DNA of 64,000 nt from Juglans regia (GCF_001411555.2 NC_049905.1:20388097-20452096); one strand, 5' to 3'; positions 35,161 through 47,537 are shown, counted from the first letter of the stretch. The notes: generated by a model from the sequence alone, not told the origin. Numbers and translations: made by a program.

Positions 35161-35836
35161 TTAATTATTTGTATTATATTCTTATACGTTGCATGAACAG
35201 AAGTCCTATAGGCTTGCCTGGTGGCCGATATCCTACCACCAAGTTGAGTCATGGTCTCCCTAAATCACTCTCCATTCACGTGAAATAGATAGTATTATTT
35301 AGCATAAAACATAGAATATTTTAGTCAATTTACTTATCAATATGATGTGAAATGACTAATATGGTGGGATCCTATTCCTTCTCGAACACAGCTTTAGGAT
35401 TATCCAAACCTTATTATAAATCCCTTTCATAAAAGTAATACATTGTATAATTTTTTAATATGATATATAAATGAATATTCATCTTATTTACAAATCAAGT
35501 GGCTGATGGTGGTTATATGAATGATAGGTACGTGTTATATACCCACGTCTAGGATCTTAATTAATCCTTTTTATATCATATGTATATGAAATAGTGATAC
35601 CAAAGATCGATCCATTAATCCACCTTGTTTGTTGGGTTAATTGATCTTGTGGCTAAAACATTTCTCTTTTAAGATTTTAGCAGCCAAAGAGACACATGCA
35701 GGGATTAGCATCATAGATTGATATTACCTCCAATAACATCCATTAATTTTTGCAACCAAGTTTATGAAAATCACTGGATGATCAGCATCGATCTATTAAT
35801 TTGAAACTAATTAAGATGCATGCTTGCTGCCTTTGT

Positions 35837-37556
35837 TTACTTATAATATATCTTCCTAGACTTGTCGGCCAACAATGCTTCATGTTCCTCTCTTATGCTG
35901 TTGTATTTCTTGATCAAGCTCTTCAGCACTTCCATTTGCTCCTCTGGAACTTTTTTCTTTCCTAATTCCAGACGATGCTTAGTTGCTTCAATTTGTCTTT
36001 TTAGCTCTTGAATCTTAAAGTTTTTCTGCTCAAGCTCTTTCCTTAGGGCCTCCAACTCCGATGCATTTCCTGCTAATATATTCATAAATTTCTACGCGTT
36101 GGAAGTTAAAAATGTCACGGGCAAAAAGTTTTCAGTAGTCCCTATCTTTTTATTTGGAGAGACTTAATTCATATAATTCGACAAACAAAAAAAACATAAA
36201 AATGTTGTTTATTATGTTCTTTTAATGATCTGTACATTATTGAAGTTTATTAGCAAACGATTTTATAAGTATTAAGGGTGGGTGGTGGCTCACTCGCACA
36301 TAAGGGTGTAGTCGGTCCAGTCCAATTCGGTTCAAGGGAGTCACGGATCGAAAATTTAGGTCCATCATTTTTACTGGACCAAACAGTTAGCTGTCAATCT
36401 AGTCAGTCCAATTCGGTCTATGAACATTTTTTTCATTGTATATATATATGATTAATGAAATTAAGTAATTTATTTAATATTTTATATATGGTTAATGAAT
36501 ATTAAATAATTTATTATACTTATGGTCAATGGTGATCCATTGAATAAAAAGTATATAATTAACTTATATAACTATTATATAAAATGATATATTATATATA
36601 TAATATTTAAAAATATATATATACATTTGGTGGGTCTCGACCCGGACGGACCAAACCATGCAGTCTGGTCCAATCCTCTTACAATCCTACTCACACCCGC
36701 TCTGCTTGCCCCATCCACATGTCCCACTGGAGGATAGGCAAGCAACCCGCCTAACCTAAGTATACCCATGATCTGCTCCTCTAGGGGGAAGGCATGCAAC
36801 ATGTTTGTCTAGGTAGATATGTGTGACATTGTCTCTTTTCTTCTCGTAAAACAAGTAGGATTAAAAATTAAAATAGAATGGGAAGAAAGATGAAAAGAGT
36901 ACCTGAAGAAGAAGTACTTGAACCATCACCTTGCATGAGTTTTAGTTTCTGACGATAAGATTAAAGAAAAAAGTTCAATCAGAAGCACAATGTATATATG
37001 ATATCCTTGGAGAGGTTTATATAACTTAATGTGAGTTGATATTATATAAAGAAAGGAAAACACATAAAATAATAAAAATATTATGGGGATGTCATGTATT
37101 ATTAATAGAGTAATGTTATATGTATTTACAATTTTATTTATAAGACTTATTTTAATAATTTTCTTTTGAATTTTAAATTTTATAATTTTCAATTGATATG
37201 TGAAAAAGTAATTTTTTTTGTGAGTTTTCTTAACATTTTTTTTTTTTTTTTATTATTGACAGAGGCGTGTCCTCCGTCGTGTCAAGCTGGCTATTTCCGA
37301 TGGCCACGTGTGTTTGGCATGTCAACCTACCTAGGGACCTCCGTTTAGACAAGTCATGATACCATTAAAATATAGCAATTAACATTAAAGAGAGGAAAAA
37401 AGACAGACAAAAGAGAAGGCATAGGATTGAGAAAAGAAAACAGAGATGAACGCATTTCTGAAATCAATCGAAGTTTAAAAAATCCGATCACCAACACTAC
37501 TAAGATAATTTGCTGACCTTACCTTGTTACTTTCCCCTCCAGGCACAGCACCCTCT

Positions 37557-37561
<5 letters not shown>
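35837..37561 (-). CDS. CC2: small coiled-coil protein, unrecognised
   Basis: Paralogue of CC1 with the same three exons: 37561-37523, 36948-36903 (46 nt, three more than CC1, adding one Ser) and 36069-35837; 105 residues. The coiled-coil exon differs from CC1 in only a couple of bases, and the small exon has a His-to-Gln change at LMQGDG against LMHGDG. That indel is a multiple of three and the splice sites are intact, consistent with a retained gene, but the duplication is too recent to prove selection. It sits downstream of psi-G3 just as CC1 sits downstream of G1. The intron lacks the MITE-like insertion found in CC1. No family recognised. Confidence 0.6.
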
Positions 37562-37587
<26 letters not shown>

Positions 37588-37597
37588 GTGGTGGCAC
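37562..37597 (+). repeat. (TC)n microsatellite and 5' exon segment of CC2
   Basis: TC run directly upstream of the CC2 ATG, ending at the acceptor at 37597. Exon length (75 nt) equals that of CC1. Confidence 0.6.
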
Positions 37598-39112
37598 CTG
37601 CAATGCGATCTGTGAAGTATGGTCATGAGTCATGACCATAAAAGTTGAAGGAGTTATACACGAAATGAGCTGAAATATAGCCTGGTGGCAATACTACAAA
37701 ACGTACCTTGTAGCTAAGCAAGCCAAGACAAAAGCCATGATGATGGTGATGATGATGCAGGGCATCTTTCTCTGGTGGAAAAGGGATCTCCTCTGTTAAT
37801 TTTGGTGCATGGATTTGCTAACAATTGATGGGGGAATCTCTTTCTCTTTTACTCACTCGACCTCCCTTCTTCTATCTCCATTCTCCAGTCGGGCAATCAG
37901 AATATATCTGCTGCATGCACCATGTTTTTCGACAGACATGCTTGCATATGTCTGATTCAACTTTGGGTCATTACTACTTTGTTTCATTTGGGGAAAAAGC
38001 AAGGCCATTTCTGGGACTTTGGAACCACCAATTTGTGAACTTGAAAGGGCTATTGAGAATAGATTTTTCATATAAAAAAAAAAAACAGAATAAAAAATGA
38101 TTGGCAAAGACCCAAAGCAATGGATGACTTTCAGGCAAAGAGCCTTGGCAAAAAACAGGAGCAACTCTTCATGAGGATCATTGCAGCGGACCATACCATG
38201 AATTATCAAAGACCCACTTTTGCCTTCGTCTTGTAAATGCAGTTTAGCTGAAAATGGGTTAAGATGCCACTTTTTCCCATTTCAGCATTCATGATTTTGA
38301 GTGAAATATACTAACAGCTCTCTCCTTTCCTCCCAAAGCCGATTGTTTTGAAGCCCTTCAAATCCTCCCCTCTTTCCCCCTTTTTATAATCAAAAACCCT
38401 ATGTGCTGTTGGTTTTTGTGTATTATTTTGGGCGCTTCATTCATGTGATTAATTACGTTATTTTTGTTAATATAAAATAACTGTTTAGATCAATCATATC
38501 ATACAATAAATATGCAAAAGTAGCTGAATGTGACAGAACCCTTTTTTAATAGAGTTATGGGTCTTTGGGAGCTTCATTTGGGTTTGAAGAAGACCTCTCT
38601 ATGCTTTGAACTGAATTTGGGTTACAATTTTTGAGCTGCAACCCAATCCAACCTAAGCTTGAATAACCCCAGCACAAAATCGTGAAAGTCCGAATTGGAC
38701 TCGGGTTAGGTCCGAGATAACTTTAGCCTTTACACGTCTAGGAACACAACATATTCTGGGTTTCTTTTTCTTCGTCTCTTTTTTTTTTTTTTTTTTCATC
38801 TAGGAAAGACAAATAAAGAAATAGTTTGAACCAACAATATAAATAAATATTAGTTTTCAAAAGATAAAAAATAAAAAATAAATTAAATAACCTTCTTTGG
38901 CATCCATAAATCTAAAAAACCACTACCAATTGACAATCAATTAAAAGAATTACAAAATTAATCTCCAAAATTATTATTTTTTAAAGTAAGAAAATCTAAC
39001 CTTTATACGATTTTATTGTTTAAACTAGGTTGCTTAAATAATTTCTGTTACTTTAAGATATTTATGATATCATAGAAATGAGTCATCCTACCCACCATCT
39101 CTACACCACATG

Positions 39113-39155
<43 letters not shown>

Positions 39156-39480
39156 TTTATTTTATTCTTGCTAAACTCAATGTATTCTTATACTCATCAT
39201 CCTTACACAATATATTTGGTAAGAGAATAAATAAATAAATCTTATATAGTGTGTGATGTAAAGATGATAAAAAAAAATTTTCCTCCACGACTCCACCTCT
39301 CTCCACCCCCACTTTTCCAATAATAATAATAATAAAAGACTGTCACTATTAAATTAAACTTTTTATTCTCAAATTGATATGCAGTGCATACTTAATAAAG
39401 TGCTTATATGACAATTTGATTTGGATGATAAATTTTAAAATTTTAATCTTACCATTTAAGTTGTAGATGTACACACACAC
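37598..39480. other. Region 5' of CC2 and spacer
   Basis: To about 38697 it copies 16576-17675 almost exactly, including the seven-His stretch of the possible upstream exon. After CGGGTTAGGTCCG it differs from the first C module, which has a deletion there. The rest is AT-rich, with a TA run at about 39117-39147 and a foldback-like repeat (CATCATCCTTACAC against GTGTGATGTAAAGATG). No supported gene. Confidence 0.45.
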
Positions 39481-39534
39481 TAGCATGAAAATAGAATAAC
39501 TCTCTCGAAATACCACTCAGCAAGTCACTATGGA

Positions 39535-39888
39535 CTAGAAAACAAATGGAATGATCAAAATACCCCAAATCTTTATTATGTTAGTGATAGATATCAGGAG
39601 CATTCTAATATATAGTTCATATACTGCTAACAGTGTCACCATTAAGGTTGTAGAATGTAATTTACCCAAAACAAAACTCATATCCACATCAGATTGTCCA
39701 TGCATTGCTAATCCAGTTAGCATCCAAACCAGAACAACTACCAATGCACCAAACCCAAGAGGCCAGCCAATCCCAATTGACGCAGACTCCACAGCACACA
39801 TGGGGCCGGTCAGCGTTTGCATTAGTTTAAGCTTATAATAGAAAACAATTGAAACCTGATTAAACAATCCTGATATTGAGGACAGCAT
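39535..39888 (-). pseudogene. Membrane-protein-like gene fragment, second copy
   Basis: Same minus-strand frame as 19083-19493, with both hydrophobic segments and an added RMLLIS stretch from a small insertion near 39590-39612. Conservation is explained by recent duplication of the whole C module. Family not recognised; no start or partner exons found. Confidence 0.3.
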
Positions 39889-40229
39889 GAAGAAGAAATT
39901 TTGTAGCTATATACCACACTCATATTTTATTCTCACCCCATGAACTATTGAATTAATATTGTCCATGAACTATTATTTGGAGTGAGAAAAACAAGTTCGG
40001 GGTAGTATCATACTAGTACAATGAGGTAAAAGTAAGGGGAGGAAATACTAAAGGAAAATCCACAAGCTATCATAACTTTATACAGTACGTCACATTATAA
40101 AATTAGTTTTTATATAAAGTAAATCTGATGCATTATATGAAGTCAATTTATAAGTTTATTTTTGTATAATTTCTTTGTATTTATAATAATTTTTAAAAAT
40201 AAGATGAGAGTATAGTATAAAATCAAAAA

Positions 40230-42393
40230 AATGGTAAGAAAATTTAGACAAACTTCAATCAATTTTGCTACATTAATGCTGCATTTATGCTATGATCAAT
40301 TTTTGACTTTCCTACTTACAAATTCCTATAGAATATTCATTGAGGGGGCGGAAGAAAAATTTGACCTTCAACAAACGGGGTTAATTAATTGAGCTTTCCT
40401 ACTCTATATTTATTTTTATTTTATTAATATTTTTATTTTATTCCTCTTAAATTAATTGAGTTCTTCTATTCATCATTTATACACCACACATTTAATAAGA
40501 AAAAAAATTAAAAATTAAAAAATTATATGTGATGTGTAGTGTGAGGATGATGGGTTTTTTTCTAATTGAGTAATACTTAATGCAGTCATGAGGAGTGCAA
40601 ATATTGTGCACTCATTTAGAAAACGAGTCAGGTTTACCATTAAAAATTAATTTTTTCATGTGCGTTCCATATTTACTAACTTTTTTTCAAAAGAAGTTCA
40701 CGCACTCTGACTGCAAATATAATTTCTCATTTCTTCTAAAACAAAAAATTTTAACCTAAAATTAATCAGGTTTTGGATTTTTCAAATTTTCTACAAATTA
40801 TAATTTTAACATTATTTCCCTTTTAGACTTTGTTGGTTAAATAATTATTTGGAAATTCATAATAATGTGTGATTGTTCTTCTTTGATCTTGTTTAATTGT
40901 TTCTAAGATATTATAATAATGAAAAATTTTATTCATCATCTACATATATCATACACCACACATCATACTTTATTTTTATTTATTTATTTTCTTAAATATG
41001 TAGTATATGAACGATGACGAGAAAAATTCAATTAATTGAAGAAAAAGTCATCATGAGATGGAAAAAATCTTGGCTTGGTCCGTCCAAGTATTTGAGAAGT
41101 TGTGGATAAGAAGCACACATGCATTGCTTGTCCTAGTCTTTGATTTTCCGTCTTGACAACGAAACTCTTCTTCATGGTCCAAGTTATTAAACGTGTAAGA
41201 TGGTCATAAAAATTATATTGAACAAAACCCGAATATCCAATGGTCTTCAAATTTGAGAAACTGTTACATAGACAAAGAAAGAACTAAGTTTACAAACTAA
41301 TTTAATTTAACGTGATACGTCAAATTTATTTTTTAATAAAAAGTATTTTATAATTTAATATGTCATGTCAAGCTACATTAATTTGTAAAATTATTTTATA
41401 AAATCTTTTTATAGATAAAGTATTGTTTCACTAAATTGGAGAAAATATATGGTCTAAAACTATAAACTATATTTTTCATCGCAATCTCAAATATGAACTA
41501 TGCGTAAAAGAAAAAGGAAAAAAATAGTCGAGGAGATGCAAGTTCGAGCCAATTTCCTCTCGTCTATTAGTACTACCACATTCAATGGATTGTTAGGTAT
41601 ATGTGTAGAATTGAAAAGCTTTGAATTAGTCGACGCTGCTCTTGATCATGAATATATGCTACCATTGCAAGCTTATACGCAGCCCCACACACACACACAA
41701 GATTTACAAGTCAGACAGATCATTTAATTCCCAGTTGGATCTTATTTTTGGGTTCGATGAATATACCGCACTATCAAACAGCTAGTGCGCTCGATCATCA
41801 TCCACGACGCCTGAAAAACGTACCTGGCCTTCTGCAAGACCTTGTAGAAGCTAGAAGTTAATTAACACTTGTCGAAACTTGACTTTTCTGGGAGAAACGG
41901 CCGGGTTGAGTACGCAGTCTTGTCGATTGAATATATACATATAGTTCTGGACCGTCACAAAACATTCAAATTAATGGTTCGAATTCATTCCACAGCCATT
42001 CTTGTCCCCCATTTGGGACCGGTTAGGCTGCATAAAATGGATGCATCTTGAAGACCAAGACTTTTCTGTAGCTGATATAGACAAATAAATATAACATAAA
42101 GACTTTTTATTTGAGTCCCACGTACGTCTGTGGTTAAGAATCCTGAAATTTTTTGTTTTCCTGCAAGAGATGGCAGTTGTCACAAATTATGCATTGATGT
42201 CAATGGAGTGATTGACGGTGAAGAGGTCATTGGAAAATGGTATAGGACATTGTCTAAAACCCAACAATTCTAAGGCACTAACTGGCCTATATATAAATGA
42301 AGGCGTATGTGAGAGATGGTATTGCAAAGATATCAGTGTTAACTGTTAAGCCATAGATTTGGTACTTCAATTTCTTGTTTCTTAATTACTCAA
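40230..42393 (+). promoter_or_regulatory. P4: upstream/promoter module of G4
   Basis: Full-length P module with the foldback repeat (about 40449-40568), the MITE (about 40568-40730) and the ~200-bp block at about 41235-41420 that P2 lacks. TTGACG is present at 42212-42217 and the W-box TTGACT at about 41879-41884. Confidence 0.65.
42288..42297 (+). promoter_or_regulatory. TATA box of G4
   Basis: TATATATAAA, 97 nt upstream of the G4 ATG, same context as in G1, G2 and G5. Confidence 0.7.
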
Positions 42394-43882
42394 ATGGGTT
42401 TCTTGGATGCAAAAGATTGCAAAGCTTTTATGGCTCCCATATTGCTGCTACTTGGTTTTTTCTTATCTGGCCTAGAACTAACAGGTGCTCTAATACTCTC
42501 TCTCTCTCTCTCTGTCCGTGCATATTGCATTGCCTAATCTTTTGATGTTGAGCTCTAAATTGGTTTGAGATGTGAGAATCCAAGAAGCTCTAGCTTCTCT
42601 GTCTGTCTCAGACTTCACCTTTTATCAGTCGTCATATGACTATTTTGATCCAAAAAGGCCTGTTTGAACTAAGAATTTACTGTAATTTTTTCTCTTTTCT
42701 TGAGTAGTTGTGCATGGTAGCAACCGGGTTTGGCTTTCTGCAAATGTTTCCGAGTGATGGAATCAGTATAGTTCATAGAATTATATTCTGCAAGTACTTT
42801 AGACCAAAATGGTTACTTATCATTTTAATACTTTGTTCCTAAAATCAATGTTTAGGAACATTTTAACTTGCCAATACCTAATTAAGCTAAAAACTCATCA
42901 TATTTTGGCCCAATTTTGATATGCAGGCGCACAATCTGTCGGTGTATGCTATGGAAGAAATGGCGACAATCTCCCATCTGAAGCAGATGTTATAAATCTA
43001 TACAAAAGCAATGGCATTGGAAGGATGCGGATCTATGAACCAAATCAACCAACTCTGAACGCCCTTAGAGGATCAAACATTGAGCTAATCATCGGCATCC
43101 TCAACAATAACCTTCAAGCCCTCACTGATGCTGCGGCAGCAACAGACTGGGTCCAGAACAACGTAAGAAACTTCTGGCCTGATGTCAAATTCCGATACAT
43201 TGCTGTCGGGAACGAAGTACATCCAAATGATGCTGAAGTGGGATTTGTTTTACCTGCCATGCAAAACATACGCAATGCAATTGCAGCTGCAAATTTACAG
43301 GACCAAATCAAGGTGTCAACATCCATTGACACAACTTTGGTGGAAAATGCATATCCTCCATCACAAGGCTCCTTCACTGGAGCTGCATCTTCATTTATAA
43401 AGCCAATCATCGATTTCCTCGTTAGCAATGGAGCACCACTTCTAGTCAATGTGTATCCCTACTTTGCCTATACCCTGAACCCTCAAGACATTTCCCTTCA
43501 ATATGCCTTGTTTACTTCTTCAGGGGTTGTGGTCACAGACCCAGAAGGTAATCGTGGGTACCAGAACCTTTTTGATGCATTGTTGGATGCTCAGTACTCT
43601 GCTCTTGAGAAAGCTGGTGCACCTAATCTGCAAATCGTTGTATCAGAGAGTGGTTGGCCATCAGAAGGGGGTGATGCAGCAAGCGTAGAAAATGCAGGCA
43701 CTTTCTACAAGAATTTGATTAATCATGTGAAGAATGGGACTCCAAAGAGGCCTGGACAAGCAATAGAAACTTATTTGTTTGCCATGTTTGATGAAAACCA
43801 GAAGAATCCTCCAGGAATTGAGAGACATTTTGGTCTCTTCTCCCCGAGCCAACAACCCAAGTACCAAATCAGTTTTGGTTAA
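42394..43882 (+). CDS. G4: glucan endo-1,3-beta-glucosidase, GH17 (PR-2 type)
   Basis: Exons 42394-42484 and 42927-43882, GT-AG intron of 442 nt; 348 residues. Signal peptide, predicted mature start QSVGVCYG, catalytic Glu127 (AVGNEV) and Glu271 ([12 protein letters not shown]) and the YQISFG end are as in G2. It differs from G2 and G5 at two residues in the catalytic exon (IAAANLQ for IASANLQ and ENAGTFYK for ENAATFYK), where it agrees with G1. A copia element inserted in opposite orientation 94 nt after the stop separates the gene from its original 3' flank and poly(A) signal (now near 47955), so its 3' UTR has probably changed. Coding sequence undamaged. Confidence 0.95.
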
Positions 43883-43902
43883 TCAGAACAGTTTTGGCGA
43901 TG

Positions 43903-43905
<3 letters not shown>

Positions 43906-43943
<38 letters not shown>
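43906..43943 (+). repeat. (TA)n microsatellite in the G4 3' region
   Basis: TA run between the stop codon and the copia insertion, shorter than in G2 and G5. Confidence 0.9.
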
Positions 43944-43946
<3 letters not shown>

Positions 43947-43971
43947 CATATATATTGCTCTAAATAACAGT

Positions 43972-43976
43972 GCCTT
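43972..43976 (+). repeat. Target site duplication, left copy
   Basis: GCCTT next to the first base of the copia insertion; the second copy is at 47897-47901. The uninterrupted G1 and G2 flanks contain a single GCCTT in the same context (CAGTGCCTT). Confidence 0.85.
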
Positions 43977-44162
43977 TATTAAGGCAGCAGACGTGTGTAC
44001 CTCCAAAGAGTCCTTTAGCATAAGTTGAGAAGAATTTCCTTGTAATAAATTAGCCTAGCCAGGTGTCAAATGATGTATGGTAATACTCTGCAAAATCTGT
44101 TACGGAAAGGTCTATATATACTGACCTTGGATTTATTGTAATTGTGTGGAAAACAGACTCAG
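43977..44162 (+). repeat. Left inverted arm (reversed LTR segment)
   Basis: 186 bp identical, base for base by my alignment, to the reverse complement of 47711-47896. It starts TATTAAGGCAGC at the insertion edge and ends CAGACTCAG, where it abuts reverse transcriptase coding sequence. It is in the orientation opposite to that of a normal 3' LTR. Confidence 0.9.
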
Positions 44163-45693
44163 GAAATGAAGCTCGTAGAGCAGCAATAAAATCAGAAATA
44201 ACAAGTGCACTGGATCCAGTCACAATAATATCATCAACATAAACAAGGATAAACAGACAATCTAATTTAGTACGCATGATAAACAGTGATGAATCAGAGG
44301 AAGAGCTACGAAATCCTAAAGACAACAGTTTATCACTAAGCTTTGAGAACCAGGCTCTAGGAGCCTGTTTCAGACCATAAATTGATTTCTGTAACTTACA
44401 GACGTGCTGAGGAAAATCGGGATGCACAAACCCAGGTGGCTGTTTCATGTACACGTCCTCTTCAAGGTCACCGTGAAGGAATGCATTCTGTATATCCAGT
44501 TGATGAAGTGCCCAGTTAGATGAAATAGCCAGAGAAAGAAGGAGCCGAATAGTCATAGGTTTTACAACCGGACTAAATGTCTCGGTGTAGTCAAGACCTG
44601 GTTGCTGATGAAACCCCTGAGCCACAAGCCTAGCTTTGCGACGCTCAAGTGTTCCATCCGCACGCCTTTTAGTCTTTAAAACCCATTTGGATCCGAGAAG
44701 ATTATAAGCCGAAGAGGGAGAAACAAGTTTCCAGGTTTGATTGTGGATGAGAGCGTCGAACTCAATGGCCATGGCAGTACGCCATTCAAGATGTTTGGAG
44801 GCTTCGGTGAAAGATGAAGGTTCTTCAGGGACAGATGATGATGAAGAAACAGAGGTAAGAGAAGCCGTGGGTTTGGAAGGAGGCCAGGAAATAGTCCCAT
44901 CTGTTCGATGAAGAGGACGGAGATTATTTGTTTGGGACCTCGTGACCATGGAGTGTTGGTGAGGTGCAGAAATATTGAGAAGCGGATTGACACACGGGAA
45001 GGGAGACGAAGACTCAGTGGCGGCAGAGTTAGGGTTTGTTGGAACCGAAACATCAGGACCCAGGAGAGGCTGAGTGATGATTGGGCTTAGACGAGATGTG
45101 TGTGTAGTAGAGGAAGAAGAGTCTGGAGAGGAAATTGAGTCAGTGGGCTGCGTAGAGACAGCAGGCTGAGAAGATATGGGCTGGGAAGATATGGGCTGGG
45201 AAGTTATGGTCTGAATTAAGGAAGGGGATGGAAGAATCGAATCTGTTGAAGGAACAAGCGGAAGACCCAATGTGTGGATGGAGTTATGAGGACTTGTTGG
45301 CTGAGATGAATGCGTGGACCGAGAGAAGGGAAAACTCGTTTCATCAAAGAGTACGTCTCTAGAAATATAGCGACGGCCAGACTCAATATGAAAACAAATA
45401 TACCCCTTATGATCTGGGCTATATCCCAAAAACACACACTTTTTTGAACGAAAATCCATTTTATGATGATTATAAGGCCGTAAATTAGGCCAACATGCTG
45501 AACCAAAAACACGAAGAAAAGAATAATCTGGTGTTGTTCCCATTAAAGTTTCAAAAGGAGATTTATTTTTAAGAACGGGAGTGGGCATTCGATTTATTAA
45601 ATATGTGGCAGTTTGAAAAGCCTCAGCCCAATGGATATGAGGGACCATGGCATGAGACAGAAGAGACAAGCCTGTTTCAATCGACACTACCAT
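44050..45693 (-). CDS. copia polyprotein, 3' part: integrase end and truncated reverse transcriptase
   Basis: A 547-residue minus-strand frame that is not a real start; it resumes the polyprotein after a break at ~45694-45776. It begins in the integrase C-terminal half (ETGLSLLSHA, copia-type FLGYSPDHKGY), passes a Ser/Pro/Thr-rich linker, then the copia reverse transcriptase (LLGSKWVLKTK, ARLVAQGF, LDIQNAFLHGDL, YGLKQAPRAW) with the catalytic YVDD at residues 485-488. About 20 residues later, near residue 511, RT sequence ends and the last ~36 codons are read through the reversed LTR arm. Thumb/connection and RNase H are absent. The segment that should hold the third acidic residue of the integrase DDE triad seems lost at the upstream break. 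Confidence 0.85.
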   Translation of the reverse strand: MVVSIETGLSLLSHAMVPHIHWAEAFQTATYLINRMPTPVLKNKSPFETLMGTTPDYSFLRVFGSACWPNLRPYNHHKMDFRSKKCVFLGYSPDHKGYICFHIESGRRYISRDVLFDETSFPFSRSTHSSQPTSPHNSIHTLGLPLVPSTDSILPSPSLIQTITSQPISSQPISSQPAVSTQPTDSISSPDSSSSTTHTSRLSPIITQPLLGPDVSVPTNPNSAATESSSPFPCVNPLLNISAPHQHSMVTRSQTNNLRPLHRTDGTISWPPSKPTASLTSVSSSSSVPEEPSSFTEASKHLEWRTAMAIEFDALIHNQTWKLVSPSSAYNLLGSKWVLKTKRRADGTLERRKARLVAQGFHQQPGLDYTETFSPVVKPMTIRLLLSLAISSNWALHQLDIQNAFLHGDLEEDVYMKQPPGFVHPDFPQHVCKLQKSIYGLKQAPRAWFSKLSDKLLSLGFRSSSSDSSLFIMRTKLDCLFILVYVDDIIVTGSSALVISDFIAALRASFPESVFHTITINPRSVYIDLSVTDFAEYYHTSFDTWLG

Positions 45694-45770
45694 TTTGTTG
45701 ATGGGAATAGGGACATGTGAGTCGATGATGAATGCCCATGTTTAAAAAAACAGGATGAAGGGGTCGAAAC

Positions 45771-47537
45771 TCACCCCCCCCCATCTGTCTGAACCGAAAG
45801 AATTTTGGAAGAAAATTGCGTAGTGACATAGTTGAGAAATGCTAAAATAATAGCAGTAACATTAGATTTTAATTGCATAGGAAAACACCAGATGAACTTG
45901 GAATAATCATCAACAATGGACAAGAAGTAACGAGTCCCTTTAGTAGATAAGACTGAGGCAGGACCCCATACATCCATGAACATTAATTGAAAAGGAAAAG
46001 TGGAACGTGTGGGTGACGCAGGATGAGGAAGAGCATGAGCTTTTGAAGAGGAGCATGCCGAACATGGAGTCAGAGCGATGCTGGTGGTGAGAGGTAGACG
46101 AAACTGTTGAAGAATCAAGGAAGTGGTACGAGACGAAGGATGACCCAACCTGGAGTGCCAAAGTTGAGCTGAAGTTCGAACTGCAGAGAAAACTTTTGGT
46201 GAGGGAGAAGAAGGCACTGCAGCCGCGTGGAACACATATAATCCATCTTCAACGGGCCCCTGAAGTAGTGTTTCCTGGGTACATGCATCCTTCACAAGAA
46301 AAAAAGAGGAATGAAACTCAAAAATTACATTGTTGTCTTGACAAAATTGGCGTACAGAAAGAAGATTGCGAGAGATAGAAGGAACATGTAAAAGATTTGT
46401 GAGAAGAAAATTGCCAGTGTTTGAACTGAAAGAAGCGGAGCCAACATGCTGGATGGGAATACTAGAGCCATCTCCAATGCTTACTTGATCTGATCCCTGA
46501 TAAACACTTGAATCCACATTAAGATTATTAATATCAGCAGTAAAATGATGTGTTGCTGCGGTGTCCGGGAACCATGTATGCGAAGAAGAAGGAGATGCAG
46601 TAAGAGCAGAGTAATTAGCAGCAAAGGTAGCAGGAGGGGGAGTAGGATAGGAGTGGTCATATCTATGATAACAAGCAGCGGCCATATGTCCTGGTTTGTT
46701 ACAGACCTGACACATAGGACGAGAGTCAGAACGTGGTGAGAAATATTGAGGTGTTTGTTGAGGTGGGCGTGGAGCAGGAAGAATTCCTCTGCCAAAACCA
46801 CGACCACGTCCTCGTCCCCCACGGAAATTGTTCCCACGACCTCGCCAATAATTATTATTGGGACTTTGAATTTTAGTGGTATTATGAGCAGCTATGGTGG
46901 TGCCAGAAAGCAGAGACTGAGTTTGATGGGAGAGCCTAGACTCATGGTTCAAAAGATAGCTAAAAAGCTGATGAGGAGATAGAGCATCTGGGCGAGTGGT
47001 CAAGGAGGTGACTAGACTTTCATAGTCAGTACCCAGTCCTGCTAGAAGATAAATCGCAAGTTCAGAATCATCTAGAGGACGACCAGCAGCACTTAAAGTG
47101 GAAGCAAGAGACCTTGCTTTATTGTAATAATCTGTGATAGACTCGGCACCTTTCTTTAGAGTAGCTAGCTGATACTTGGTATGGATGAGATGTGCTGAAG
47201 ACTTGGCAGCAAACAGATTTTGTAACGTCGTCCAAACCTCACAGGAGGTAGAACAGTCCAAAACTTGTGCCAAGACCGAATCAGACAAAGACGAATTTAT
47301 GGTGGACACTATCAATTTATCCTGTAAATGCCACTGAAGATGAGCCGGATTGGATTTATCATCAAGCAGAGCAGGAGGCCGAGGGAAGGAACCATCAACA
47401 TATCGAAAAAGTTGATGCCCTTCAAGGTAAGGAACAATTTGAGCTTTCCATAAAAGAAAGTTATCAATTGTAAGCTTGATGTTGATGTAATTGGATGCAT
47501 TGGTGAGAGGATTGAGAGTCTTGTTTGAAGAAGACAT
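45771..47537 (-). CDS. copia polyprotein, 5' part: gag, protease, integrase N-terminal part
   Basis: 588 residues from ATG 47537. Order: plant copia gag domain (residues ~15-200), RGRG-rich basic stretch, CCHC zinc knuckle (CQVCNKPGHMAAAC), aspartic protease motif DTAA in WFPDTAATHH, GAG-pre-integrase region (LWHSRLGHPS), integrase zinc-binding H/C residues ending CSAC, and the start of the integrase core with two catalytic Asp (MDVWG and QTDGG). The frame is interrupted after QTDGGG, where a run of nine C (G on the coding strand) at 45775-45783 indicates a slippage frameshift. It lies within the 43977-47896 element, directly downstream of the primer-binding site. Confidence 0.9.
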   Translation of the reverse strand: MSSSNKTLNPLTNASNYINIKLTIDNFLLWKAQIVPYLEGHQLFRYVDGSFPRPPALLDDKSNPAHLQWHLQDKLIVSTINSSLSDSVLAQVLDCSTSCEVWTTLQNLFAAKSSAHLIHTKYQLATLKKGAESITDYYNKARSLASTLSAAGRPLDDSELAIYLLAGLGTDYESLVTSLTTRPDALSPHQLFSYLLNHESRLSHQTQSLLSGTTIAAHNTTKIQSPNNNYWRGRGNNFRGGRGRGRGFGRGILPAPRPPQQTPQYFSPRSDSRPMCQVCNKPGHMAAACYHRYDHSYPTPPPATFAANYSALTASPSSSHTWFPDTAATHHFTADINNLNVDSSVYQGSDQVSIGDGSSIPIQHVGSASFSSNTGNFLLTNLLHVPSISRNLLSVRQFCQDNNVIFEFHSSFFLVKDACTQETLLQGPVEDGLYVFHAAAVPSSPSPKVFSAVRTSAQLWHSRLGHPSSRTTSLILQQFRLPLTTSIALTPCSACSSSKAHALPHPASPTRSTFPFQLMFMDVWGPASVLSTKGTRYFLSIVDDYSKFIWCFPMQLKSNVTAIILAFLNYVTTQFSSKILSVQTDGGG

